This document shows, in pieces, positions 7,342-15,201 of a stretch of DNA of 17,863 nt. Made by a program: the position numbers and the translations under genes. The stretch covers positions 1 through 17,863 of the forward strand of contig JALOAM010000051.1 of assembly GCA_023228765.1 (NCBI GenBank). The letters are read 5' to 3'. How positions within the stretch are numbered: the stretch's first letter is position 1; each line of letters opens with the position of its first letter. The notes beneath the pieces are model-generated. The model did not search any database, was not told the origin of the DNA, and was given only the letters and a program-made list of their open reading frames with translations. Source of the DNA: Dehalococcoidia bacterium (GTDB taxonomy: Bacteria; Chloroflexota; Dehalococcoidia; UBA2979).

Positions 7342-7590
7342 ATGACCGAGCAGCACGTCCCACCGTCGCCTCACGAGCAGGGGGATGAGCGCTACCCCGA
7401 CACCGGACCGCGTGCGTCTCGCGATCCCGCGAACGAAGCGCCGGACAACTTCAAGCGCACACCGCCCCCGGAGGCGGTCGAGCACGACCCGCAGGGTGCC
7501 GGCCGTCGGTTCACCTCGAACCAGGTGCTGGTCCTCACCCTGGCAGTGGCGCTGCTCGCCGCGCTCGCGCTGGCCCTCGTGTACCTCTAG
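7342..7590 (+). CDS. Small tail-anchored membrane protein of unknown function
   Basis: This is an 82-residue protein with a clear ribosome-binding site (GAAGGAGC, 7327-7334) before ATG 7342. Residues 1 to about 58 are hydrophilic, rich in Pro, Asp and Arg, and probably disordered. Residues 60-82 form a single strongly hydrophobic helix ending in ALVYL at the very C-terminus. The expected topology is a cytoplasmic N-terminal region held by a C-terminal anchor. I do not recognise a family and propose no function. It follows the RodZ-C-like gene on the same strand after about 150 bp, so it may or may not be part of the same transcript. Confidence 0.7.
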   Translation: MTEQHVPPSPHEQGDERYPDTGPRASRDPANEAPDNFKRTPPPEAVEHDPQGAGRRFTSNQVLVLTLAVALLAALALALVYL

Positions 7591-7813
7591 CGGCGCCGTA
7601 ATCGAGGTCGATCTGTTGGGGAGATGTTGCTGCTCGGTTACGCGGGCGGAGAAGTGGAGTACTTGCTAGGGAACCGCAACGAGCCCCCCTCATCCGGAAT
7701 GCGGCGGGGATGCAGGCGTTCGTAGCTTCTCGGTGGACGCTGGCCCGGGAACAGACCGTGGACCAGACAGTCTCTCAACCAGACCGCTCGGGTACTGTGC
7801 ACAGGATCTCGCC
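7591..7813 (+). other. Leader region of the heptose/glycosyltransferase operon
   Basis: This non-coding stretch of 223 bp precedes the six-gene operon and should hold its promoter. Visible elements are a near-palindrome ATCGAGGTCGAT (7601-7612), just after the previous stop, and a TANNNT-type -10-like hexamer TACTGT (7793-7798) without a good -35. The latter is too close to the start at 7814 to be convincing. I looked for tRNA and common riboswitch patterns and recognised none. Confidence 0.4.
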
Positions 7814-8959
7814 ATGCGAGTTCACGAGACCTCGGCCGCTCGTTCGCTGCTTCCCGCTCTCCGGGCCAGGGCACGGGTGTTGCTGGTCCGCCTCGACAAC
7901 ATCGGCGACGTGATCCTCCTCGGCCCTGCCGTTGCCGCGATCCGTGAAGCGCTGCCGGAGGCCCAACTCACGCTGCTTGCCTCCCCGGCCGGAGCGCAGG
8001 GTGCCGCGCTCCTCCCCGAGATCGACGAGGTCATCGAGCATCGCGCGTCCTGGCAGCAGCTCGTCCCGGGCACCGTGGCTCCCGAGGCTGACCGCGCCCT
8101 GATCGAGCGGCTCCGTGAGGAGCGCTACGACGCCGCGATCATCTTCACCAGCTTCTCGCAGACCTCGGTCGCGCCGGCCGTTGCCTGCTATCTCGCCGAC
8201 ATCCCGGTGCGCGCCGCGTACGCGCCGGATGCCTTCGCGGGCGAGGTGATCTCGCACCCCGTCCCGTCCGAGGGCGTCCCGGCGCACCAGGCAGAACGGA
8301 ACCTGCACCTGGTCCGCGCGCTGGGGTTCGAGGGCGGCGATGGCCGTCCTCGCATCGTTGTGCCTCCCGAGGCGAGCGAGCGCGCGTCACGCCTCCTTGC
8401 CGCCGCGGGGATCGAGGACGGTGCGCCGTTCGTCGTGCTGGTGCCCGGTGCGTCCGCACCCGCCCGCCGGTACGCACGTGAGCGGTTCGCGCAGGTCGCG
8501 CGTGACACCGTTGCGCGCGGTCTGCCGGTGGTAGTCCTCGGCGGGCCGCACGAGGAAGCACTCGGGGGCGAGCTGGAGGCCGAGGCGGGAGCGTTCGGTG
8601 TCGTCTCCGTTGCGGGCCGCACCAGCGTCCCGCTGATGGCGGCCGTGATCGCTCGGGCGGCGCTCGTGATCGCCAACAACTCACTTGCGTTGCACGTCGC
8701 GGACGCCCTCGGCGTGCCGGTGGTGTCGACCTACGCGGGGACCGACCCGTGGTCGTACTGGGAGCCACGGGCGACGCCGCACCAACTGCTCACCAAGGCT
8801 GTCGAGTGCTCGCCGTGCTTCGGCATCGAGTGCGACCGCGGGCACGGCTGCATGGATATCGAACCGCACGAGGTCCTCGTCGCGGCGGAGGCGCTGCTCG
8901 CGCCGGTGGGCGCCCTGCTCACCGCTCAGGCGGACAGCGTCGGAAGGAACTCGCGATGA
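7814..8959 (+). CDS. GT9-family glycosyltransferase, heptosyltransferase-like (first paralogue)
   Basis: This 381-residue protein has the glycosyltransferase family 9 pattern of ADP-heptose:glycan heptosyltransferases. The N-terminal Rossmann start is VLLVRLDNIGDVILLGPAV. A C-terminal donor-site region has IANNSLALHVADALGVPVV. A cysteine motif, Cys332-x2-Cys335-x4-Cys340 then GHGC346, resembles the PCF..C..GH..C motif of WaaF-type enzymes. The start is ATG 7814, with AGGA just upstream; the longer in-frame start at 7733 adds a segment unlike any GT9 N-terminus. It should transfer heptose, or a related activated sugar, to a glycan acceptor on the cytoplasmic face. It heads the operon, and its last codons overlap the next gene as ATGA. 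Confidence 0.87.
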   Translation: MRVHETSAARSLLPALRARARVLLVRLDNIGDVILLGPAVAAIREALPEAQLTLLASPAGAQGAALLPEIDEVIEHRASWQQLVPGTVAPEADRALIERLREERYDAAIIFTSFSQTSVAPAVACYLADIPVRAAYAPDAFAGEVISHPVPSEGVPAHQAERNLHLVRALGFEGGDGRPRIVVPPEASERASRLLAAAGIEDGAPFVVLVPGASAPARRYARERFAQVARDTVARGLPVVVLGGPHEEALGGELEAEAGAFGVVSVAGRTSVPLMAAVIARAALVIANNSLALHVADALGVPVVSTYAGTDPWSYWEPRATPHQLLTKAVECSPCFGIECDRGHGCMDIEPHEVLVAAEALLAPVGALLTAQADSVGRNSR

Positions 8960-9996
8960 ACCTCGTCGAACTGTCTCGCCCTCGTGTGCTGACGTGGCAC
9001 GTCCACGGCTCGTACCTCTACTACCTCGCGCACACGCCGTGCCTGTTCATCCTGCCGGTGAAAGAGAGCCGGCCGGAGGGCTATGGCGGCCGAGGCGGCA
9101 ACTTTGCGTGGCCGGAGAACGTGGTCGAAGTACCCGCCGAGGAGATCCCGGACACGGACTTCGACCTGATCCTCTACCAGTCGAAGCGCAACTATGTGCG
9201 CGACCAGTTCGACATCCTGACGCCGGGCCAGCGGAAGCTGCCACGCATCTTCCTCGAGCATGACCCCGGCCTCGCGTCGCCGACGGACAGCCGCCACGTG
9301 GTGGACGACCCGGACGCGCTGCTGGTCCACGTCACGGCGTTCAACGACCTGATGTGGGACTCCGGCCGCACGCCGACCAGGGTGATTGAGCACGGCGTCA
9401 CGATCCCGGACGGCCTCGTGTACTCGGGCGAGGTGGCCCGCGGCATCTCCGTGGTGAACAACCTCCCGAAGCGCGGACGCCGCCTCGGCCTCGATGTGTT
9501 CGAGCGGGTCGCCGAGGAGGTCCCGATCGACCTCGCCGGCATGGGGTCCGAGGAGCTCGGCGGACTGGGTGACATCCCGCACCGCGAGCTGCTCCAGCGC
9601 GAGGTGGACTACCGCTTTTTCTTCAACCCCATCCGCTACACGAGCCTCGGGCTCTCCGTGATCGAGGCGATGATGGCTGGGCTCCCGGTCGTCGGCCTCG
9701 GCACCACTGAGATGACGACGGTGATCGAGAACGGCGTGAACGGATACGTCGACACGCGTGTCGACCGCCTGATCGAGCACATGCAGCGTCTGATCGCCGA
9801 TCCAGAGGAGGCCGCGCGCCTCGGCGAGCAGGCGCGAATACGCGCGGAGGAGCGCTTCAGCATCGACCGCTTCGCCGAGGACTGGCTCGACACCTTCGAG
9901 GAAGTCGCCAGCCGCGGCAACTACGCCAACCAGTTCGCGCCTGCCTCCGCGGGCCGCGCATCCAACCAGACCCCGGCAGTGAAAGCCTCGCGATGA
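8956..9996 (+). CDS. GT4-like (GT-B fold) glycosyltransferase
   Basis: This 346-residue protein has a C-terminal half of the group 1/GT4 type: FFFNPIRYTSLGLSVIEAMM followed by GLPVVGLGTTEMTTVIENG (about residues 220-260). The second Glu of the usual E-x7-E donor motif is Glu237, but the first position is Thr229, as in a recognisable subfamily with RYTSLGL. The N-terminal acceptor half is divergent. ATG 8956 overlaps the previous stop as ATGA, and GGAAGGA at 8942-8948 is the ribosome-binding site; longer in-frame starts lie inside the upstream gene. It probably adds a sugar in the glycan built by this operon; donor and acceptor are unknown. Confidence 0.82.
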   Translation: MNLVELSRPRVLTWHVHGSYLYYLAHTPCLFILPVKESRPEGYGGRGGNFAWPENVVEVPAEEIPDTDFDLILYQSKRNYVRDQFDILTPGQRKLPRIFLEHDPGLASPTDSRHVVDDPDALLVHVTAFNDLMWDSGRTPTRVIEHGVTIPDGLVYSGEVARGISVVNNLPKRGRRLGLDVFERVAEEVPIDLAGMGSEELGGLGDIPHRELLQREVDYRFFFNPIRYTSLGLSVIEAMMAGLPVVGLGTTEMTTVIENGVNGYVDTRVDRLIEHMQRLIADPEEAARLGEQARIRAEERFSIDRFAEDWLDTFEEVASRGNYANQFAPASAGRASNQTPAVKASR

Positions 9997-11900
9997 ACGC
10001 GAACCCACAGCACGGGATCCACCGTGTCCGCTCTGGTCACTCTCGCCGTCGGGTCGCGGTGATCTCGGAGCATGCCTCACCCCTCGGCACCATCGGGGGT
10101 GTCGATGGTGGTGGTCAGAATGTGTACGTCGCGCAGGTCGCGAAGCGTCTCGCGGCGGCAGGCCACCGCGTGGACGTCTTCACCCGCCGCGATCGGGAGG
10201 ACCTCCCGCGCGTCGTGGAGCACGAGGGCTACCGGGTGGTCCACGTGGACGCCGGGCCGCCGTCATTCGTGCGGAAGGAGGATCTCCTCCCGCACATGCC
10301 GGCATTCACGGAGTTCGTGTGCCAGTACGTGGCCGAGCAGCCGTGGCCGTACGACGTGGTCCACGCGAACTTCTGGATGTCAGGGATGACGGCGCGCGAG
10401 CTGAAGCGTCGCTTCGACATCCCGTTCATCATCACTTTCCACGCGCTGGGCAAGGTGCGTCGCATCTACCAGGGTGACGCCGACGGGTTTGCCGACGATC
10501 GGCTCGCGATCGAGGAGAGCCTGGTGGCCGAGGCCGACCGTGTCATCGCGGAGTGCCCACAGGACGAGATCGACCTGCTGGCGATGTATGGCGCCGACCC
10601 GCGCCGGATCACGATGATCCCCTGCGGCTACGACCCCACCGAGTGCTCCCCGGTCGACCGCGCCGAGGCGCGTGAGCGCCTCGGCCTCCCGGCGGACCGC
10701 CCCATCCTCCTGCAGCTGGGACGCCTCGTCCCCCGCAAGGGGATCGATAACGTCGTGCGGGCGCTCGCCTGCATCCGGGAGCGCGTGCCGGACGCCCTGC
10801 TCGTGGTCGCAGGTGGCGAGTCGGACGAACCGGACCCCGAGGCCACCCCCGAGATCGGACGCCTTCTCGGGATCGCGCAGGCCTCAGGCGTCGCGGACGC
10901 CGTCCGGTTCGTCGGCCGCCGCCCGAGGGCGGAACTCAAGGACTGGTACTCGGCGGCGGACATCTTCGTGACGACGCCCTGGTACGAGCCGTTCGGCATC
11001 ACCCCCGTGGAGGCGATGGCCTGCGGCACGCCCGTCATCGGCGCGAACGTCGGCGGCATCCAGTACACCGTCGCCGACGGCGACACGGGTCTTCTCGTGC
11101 CGCCGCATGATCCGGACGCGCTCGCCCTCGCGGCAACGAGGATCTTCACGGACCCGGGGTTACAGCAGCGCCTCGCGATCGGAGGGATCCGGCGCGCGCG
11201 TGACCTGTTCACCTGGGACCGAGTCGCGGCCCTCATCGACGAGCTGGTCGAGGCCGTGATCAGCGAACGCGCCGACGAGGTCGCCCGCGAGGAAGTGCGT
11301 CGCCGCACCGTGCAGGACGGGTTCGACGGCCTCGTGCGAGTCCTGAGCGCTGCGAGGGCGCGCAACACCCGCGAGGCCACCCGCATGGCGCGGATGATCT
11401 CGAACTGCTTCGCGAACGGGAACAAGGTGCTGGTCTGTGGCAACGGTGGCAGCGCCGCCGATGCCCAGCACTTCGCCGGTGAACTGGTGGCCCGCTTCCG
11501 TGCGGAGAGTCGTCGAGCGCTCCCGGTGATCGTGCTCGGCGCGGAGTTCTCCTCGCTGACCGCATGGGCCAACGACGTCTCGTGGGAGTCCGTCTTCGAA
11601 CGGCAGGTCGAGGCGTTCGGACAGCCCGGGGACGTCCTGATCGGGTTCAGCACCAGCGGACGCTCGACGAACGTAGTGAGGGCGTTCCACGCCGCGAAGT
11701 GCCGAGGCGTGCAGACGCTCGCGATGGTGGGAGGCGACGGGGGTGACCTCCTGCACCTCGCGACCGCCTCGCTGGTGGTGCCGACGCGCGACACGCAGCG
11801 GATCCAGGAGGTCCACGGCCTGCTGGTGCACCTGCTCTGCGAGCTCATCGAGCAGGATCTCGCCACCCTCGAGCCGATCGAGGTGGAGGCGGCATCGTGA
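9993..11900 (+). CDS. GT4 glycosyltransferase fused to a GmhA-type sedoheptulose-7-phosphate isomerase (SIS domain)
   Basis: This 635-residue protein has two enzyme domains. Residues about 20-425 are a GT4 GT-B glycosyltransferase similar to the MshA/sucrose-phosphate-synthase group. It has GGVDGGGQNVYVAQVAKRL near the start, LQLGRLVPRKGIDNVV in the middle and the E-x7-E motif EPFGITPVE (Glu332, Glu340). Residues about 450-630 are a SIS domain of the phosphoheptose isomerase type: GNGGSAADAQHFAGEL (His493, Glu497), STSGRSTNVV and RIQEVH (His608). Glu497 and His608 correspond to the catalytic Glu65 and His180 of E. coli GmhA. The isomerase makes D-glycero-D-manno-heptose 7-phosphate, the first step of heptose synthesis. 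ATG 9993 overlaps the previous stop as ATGA. Both active sites look intact. GmhA is normally a separate protein of about 190 residues. Confidence 0.9.
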   Translation: MNANPQHGIHRVRSGHSRRRVAVISEHASPLGTIGGVDGGGQNVYVAQVAKRLAAAGHRVDVFTRRDREDLPRVVEHEGYRVVHVDAGPPSFVRKEDLLPHMPAFTEFVCQYVAEQPWPYDVVHANFWMSGMTARELKRRFDIPFIITFHALGKVRRIYQGDADGFADDRLAIEESLVAEADRVIAECPQDEIDLLAMYGADPRRITMIPCGYDPTECSPVDRAEARERLGLPADRPILLQLGRLVPRKGIDNVVRALACIRERVPDALLVVAGGESDEPDPEATPEIGRLLGIAQASGVADAVRFVGRRPRAELKDWYSAADIFVTTPWYEPFGITPVEAMACGTPVIGANVGGIQYTVADGDTGLLVPPHDPDALALAATRIFTDPGLQQRLAIGGIRRARDLFTWDRVAALIDELVEAVISERADEVAREEVRRRTVQDGFDGLVRVLSAARARNTREATRMARMISNCFANGNKVLVCGNGGSAADAQHFAGELVARFRAESRRALPVIVLGAEFSSLTAWANDVSWESVFERQVEAFGQPGDVLIGFSTSGRSTNVVRAFHAAKCRGVQTLAMVGGDGGDLLHLATASLVVPTRDTQRIQEVHGLLVHLLCELIEQDLATLEPIEVEAAS

Positions 11901-12517
11901 GCATCACGGTCTTCCTGGACAAGGACGGCACGCTCCTGGAGGACGTGCCCTACAACGTGGACCCGGAGCGCATCCGGCTCGCCCCGTCGGCGGACCGCGC
12001 GCTCCGCATCCTCGCCGAGCACGACTGCGACGTGGTGGTGGTGAGCAACCAGTCCGGCGTCGCGCGCGGCCTCTTCCGCGAGTCCGCGCTCGAGGCCGTG
12101 CGCGAGCACATCTCCTCACTCTGCGCGGGCCTGCATGTCCACCTCGCCGGGTTCTACTACTGCCCCCACCTCCCGGATGGCGATGTGCCCGAGTACGCCA
12201 TCGAGTGCGACTGCCGGAAGCCCGCCGATGGCATGCTCCGCCGCGCGGCCGAGGACCTCGGCCTGTCGTTGGAGGACGCGTGGATGGTGGGGGACATCCT
12301 CGACGACATCGAGGCGGGCAACCACGCGGGGTGCCGGACGGTGCTCATCGACAACGGGAACGAGACCGAGTGGCGTCTGCCCGCGCGGCGCTGGCCGTCC
12401 GTGGTCGTGCGTGATCTGGAGAGCGCTGCCCGCGTGATCGTCGGCGAGGTCGAGGTGGTGCCGCCCTCCCACTCGCTCGCACACCGTGTTGAGGATGGGG
12501 CGAGGAGCGTCGCGTGA
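11897..12517 (+). CDS. gmhB: D-glycero-D-manno-heptose 1,7-bisphosphate 7-phosphatase (HAD family)
   Basis: This 206-residue HAD phosphatase carries the DxDGT motif as LDKDGTLLEDVPYN (nucleophile Asp8, acid/base Asp10), the VSNQSGVARG segment typical of GmhB/HisB-N, and MVGDILDDIEAG as the last HAD motif. The zinc-binding set that marks GmhB is complete: Cys89, His91, Cys104 and Cys106, followed by Arg107-Lys108. It removes the 7-phosphate from heptose 1,7-bisphosphate, between the kinase and adenylyltransferase steps of HldE. The start GTG 11897 overlaps the stop of the isomerase fusion as GTGA and is preceded by GGTGGAGG. Anomer preference (alpha or beta) cannot be read from the sequence, but a neighbouring HldE favours the ADP/beta route. 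Confidence 0.92.
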   Translation: MSITVFLDKDGTLLEDVPYNVDPERIRLAPSADRALRILAEHDCDVVVVSNQSGVARGLFRESALEAVREHISSLCAGLHVHLAGFYYCPHLPDGDVPEYAIECDCRKPADGMLRRAAEDLGLSLEDAWMVGDILDDIEAGNHAGCRTVLIDNGNETEWRLPARRWPSVVVRDLESAARVIVGEVEVVPPSHSLAHRVEDGARSVA

Positions 12518-13977
12518 TGCGCGACACGCTGGAGGTCGTCGCCGGCTTCAGCCGCCTTCATGTGCTCGTCATTGGGGACGCGATGCTGGACTCGTACCTC
12601 CTCGGACGGAGCACGAGACTGAGCCGCGAGGCGCCCGCGCCGATCGTGGACATCACCTCGCGCGTGGACGCCGGAGGTGGCGCTGCGAACACCGCGGCGA
12701 ACGTGAGCGCCCTCGGCGCCACTACGACCCTCCTCACCGTGCTCGGAGACGACGAGGACGGCGACCGCCTGATCTCCTGCCTCGCGCGCGACGGGGTGAG
12801 GACGGACCAGGCGATCCGCATCCGCGGGCGTTCGACGCTCGCGAAGCAGCGCGTGGTAGCGGAGCCGCAGCTGATCGTCCGCTTCGACCAGGGCACCACG
12901 CAGCCGGTCGAGGGCGCGGACGAGGCTGAGCTCATCGCGCGCCTCCGCCGCTTGTTCCTCGCCTCGGACGCGGTCGTGGTGTCGGACTACGGCTACGGGG
13001 TGCTCACGCCCCGCGTGGTCGCCGCGCTCGCCGAGTTGCAGCGCAGCGCGCCTCGCACGGTGGTCGTGGATGCGAAGGACCTGCCGAAGTACCGGGATGT
13101 GAACCCGACGATGGTGAAACCGAACTTCGACGAGGCGCTCGTGCTCCTCGGCCTGTCTCGCACGGCCGAGGCCGACCGTGCGCGCCTGGTGATCGAGCAC
13201 GCCCCGGTGTTCTTCGAGCGCACGGGCGCGTGTCGCGTCGCGGTCACGCTGGACTCGGACGGCGCGCTGCTGCTGGAGCCGGACGGGACGTGGTACCGCA
13301 CCTACGCAGCTGCCGCGCCTCACGCGCGGGCCGCCGGGGCGGGGGACACGTTCGTCGCTACGCTCGCCCTCGCGCTGGCCGCCGGAGGCACTCCCACCGT
13401 CGCGGCGGAGCTCGCCTCGGCGGCCTCGGGTGTGGTCGTGCAGCGGGACGGTACGACGACGTGTGACGCGGACGACCTCTGCGCCGTGCTCGCCGGCGAC
13501 GGCAAGATCGTGGTGGGCGAGGACGAACTGCGCGCGGTGGTCAACGCCTACCGCCACGCCGGGCGACGGATCGTCCTCACCAGCGGCTGCTTCGACATCG
13601 TCCATCGAGGGCACGTGACCTACCTCAGCCAGGCGAAGGCGCTGGGTGACGTGCTGATCGTGGCGCTCAACTCGGATGACAGCGTCCGCCGCCTGAAGGG
13701 CCCCGAGCGCCCGCTCAACACGTTCGAGGACCGCGCGCGTGTCCTCGAAGGGCTGTCCTGTGTCGACCACGTGGTCGTGTTCGGCGAAGACACGCCGGAG
13801 GAGGTCATCCGCCTGATCGGGCCCGATGTGTTCGCGAAGGGCGGCGACTACACCCACGACACCCTGCCGGAGACCGCGCTGGTCGAGGCCCTCGGCGGGG
13901 CGGTGAGCATCCTGCCCTACATCGACGGCGCGTCGACGAGCCGCGTGATCGAGCTGATCCGATCGCGGACGACGTGA
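12514..13977 (+). CDS. hldE: Bifunctional heptose 7-phosphate kinase / heptose 1-phosphate adenylyltransferase
   Basis: This 487-residue protein has the two-domain RfaE/HldE layout. Residues 1 to about 320 are a PfkB-type kinase with SREAPAPIVDI, DAGGGAANTAANVSALGA and the signature AAGAGDTF (catalytic base Asp278). Residues about 335-487 are a cytidylyltransferase-like domain with TSGCFDIVHRGHVTYL (HxxGH-type His364 and His367), NSDDSVRRLKGPERP and KGGDYTHDTLPE. It phosphorylates heptose 7-phosphate at C1 and later adenylylates heptose 1-phosphate to ADP-D-glycero-beta-D-manno-heptose. The length is normal for HldE. The start is GTG 12514 (GTGA overlap with gmhB) or the adjacent ATG 12517; GAGGAG at 12502-12507 serves both. 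Confidence 0.94.
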   Translation: MMRDTLEVVAGFSRLHVLVIGDAMLDSYLLGRSTRLSREAPAPIVDITSRVDAGGGAANTAANVSALGATTTLLTVLGDDEDGDRLISCLARDGVRTDQAIRIRGRSTLAKQRVVAEPQLIVRFDQGTTQPVEGADEAELIARLRRLFLASDAVVVSDYGYGVLTPRVVAALAELQRSAPRTVVVDAKDLPKYRDVNPTMVKPNFDEALVLLGLSRTAEADRARLVIEHAPVFFERTGACRVAVTLDSDGALLLEPDGTWYRTYAAAAPHARAAGAGDTFVATLALALAAGGTPTVAAELASAASGVVVQRDGTTTCDADDLCAVLAGDGKIVVGEDELRAVVNAYRHAGRRIVLTSGCFDIVHRGHVTYLSQAKALGDVLIVALNSDDSVRRLKGPERPLNTFEDRARVLEGLSCVDHVVVFGEDTPEEVIRLIGPDVFAKGGDYTHDTLPETALVEALGGAVSILPYIDGASTSRVIELIRSRTT

Positions 13978-15104
13978 CCGCCGAGGCCTCCAGTCGCTGG
14001 TTGACCGCGAGGCGCATCCTCGCCGTCCGCCTCGACGCTGCCGGGGACGTCCTGATGACCACGCCCGCGTTGCGCGCGCTGAAGGAGGGCGTCCCCGGAC
14101 GTCACCTCTCACTCCTCACGTCGCCCTCGGGTGCGGCGGCGGCCCGCCTCGTGCCTGAGGTCGACGAGGTGATCGAGTACGTCGCGCCGTGGATGAAGCC
14201 GGCGTCCTCGGACGGCTCGAGCGAGCACCTCGCGATGATCGAGCGGCTCCGCGCCGGGCACTTTGACGCCGCCGTGATCTTCACGGTGTACAGCCAGAAC
14301 CCGCTGCCTGCCGCGCTCCTCGTGCACCTCGCCGGGATCCCCCTGAGGCTCGCCCACTGCCGAGAGAACCCGTACGACCTGCTGACGGACTGGGTGCGCG
14401 AGACGGAGCCGGAGCACGGCGTCCGCCACGAGGTGCGGCGCCAGCTCGACCTCGTCGCCACCGTGGGAGCGAAGCCCGCCGACGAACACCTCCGCGTGAC
14501 CGTCCCGCCCGGGGCGACGGCTCACGTGGGAGGGCTCCTCGGTGGCACCCTGGACCGAGGGCGGCCGTGGGCCGTGATGCACGTCGGCGCCACGGCCGCG
14601 TCCAGGCGGTACCCCCACTTCGCGGAGGTGGCCCGCGCCCTGTCCGAGGATCACGGCTGGTCGCTCGTGTTCACGGGCGGTGCGGACGAGGCGGGCCTCG
14701 TCGAGGCGGTGCGGGAGGCCTCGGGCGTGCCGTCGCTGTCGCTCGTCGGGGCGCTCGACTTCGCGCAGCTTGCGGCGCTGGTCGAGGAGGCGCCCCTGCT
14801 GATCTCGAACAACACGGGGCCGGCCCACCTCGCCGCCGCCGTAGGGACGCCGGTCGTGGACCTCTACGCCCTGACCAACCCGCAGCACACGCCATGGATG
14901 GTGCCGCAGCGCGTGCTGTTCCACGACGTGCCGTGCGCGCCCTGTTACCGGAGCGTCTGCCCGGAGGGCCACCACGCCTGCCTCGCCCTCGTCCCGCCGA
15001 GCGTTGTCGTGCAGGCGGCGCTCGACCTCGCGGCGGGTGTTCCGGGTCCGCCGGAGGGCCTCCCGGGCGTTGTGACCGGCCTCAGCCGGATGGGTTCGAG
15101 GTAG
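13974..15104 (+). CDS. GT9-family glycosyltransferase, heptosyltransferase-like (second paralogue)
   Basis: This 376-residue protein is clearly related to the GT9 that heads the operon: ILAVRLDAAGDVLMTTPALR at the N-terminus, VIFTVYSQN in the middle, and ISNNTGPAHLAAAVGTPVV in the donor region. The WaaF-like cysteine motif is present as Cys321-x2-Cys324-x4-Cys329 and GHHAC336. The start GTG 13974 overlaps the hldE stop as GTGA. There is no strong Shine-Dalgarno, so translation is probably coupled to hldE. It is the last gene of the overlapped operon. It is likely to use the ADP-heptose made by the preceding enzymes, perhaps for the next residue after that added by the first paralogue. Confidence 0.87.
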   Translation: MTAEASSRWLTARRILAVRLDAAGDVLMTTPALRALKEGVPGRHLSLLTSPSGAAAARLVPEVDEVIEYVAPWMKPASSDGSSEHLAMIERLRAGHFDAAVIFTVYSQNPLPAALLVHLAGIPLRLAHCRENPYDLLTDWVRETEPEHGVRHEVRRQLDLVATVGAKPADEHLRVTVPPGATAHVGGLLGGTLDRGRPWAVMHVGATAASRRYPHFAEVARALSEDHGWSLVFTGGADEAGLVEAVREASGVPSLSLVGALDFAQLAALVEEAPLLISNNTGPAHLAAAVGTPVVDLYALTNPQHTPWMVPQRVLFHDVPCAPCYRSVCPEGHHACLALVPPSVVVQAALDLAAGVPGPPEGLPGVVTGLSRMGSR

Positions 15105-15145
15105 CGGTTCTACTACTCCGAGAGGTTCCGACACCGGCCTGTTAC

Positions 15146-15163
15146 CGCTCGGCGCAGCGAGCG
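15146..15163. terminator. Hairpin after the heptose operon, possible weak terminator
   Basis: CGCTCG 15146-15151 pairs with CGAGCG 15158-15163 across a 6-base loop, in the 97-bp gap between the second GT9 and the ChaB gene. The right arm also belongs to a 10-bp perfect palindrome, CGAGCGCTCG (15158-15167). No T-run follows. It may end the operon or act in the leader of the next gene. Confidence 0.28.
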
Positions 15164-15201
15164 CTCGTACGGTCGTCTCGTCGCATGCGAAGGAGGCCAC
15201 C

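Noticed and set aside
7591..7813. Possible riboswitch or small RNA in the operon leader (CTAGGGAACCGC-like stretch near 7666)
   Set aside because: The short match recalls parts of known riboswitches, but I could not build the conserved paired elements around it.
12157..14112. Long minus-strand open frame (651 codons) opposite gmhB and hldE
   Set aside because: The plus strand carries unmistakable GmhB and HldE motifs; the antisense translation is low-complexity Arg/Gly/His.
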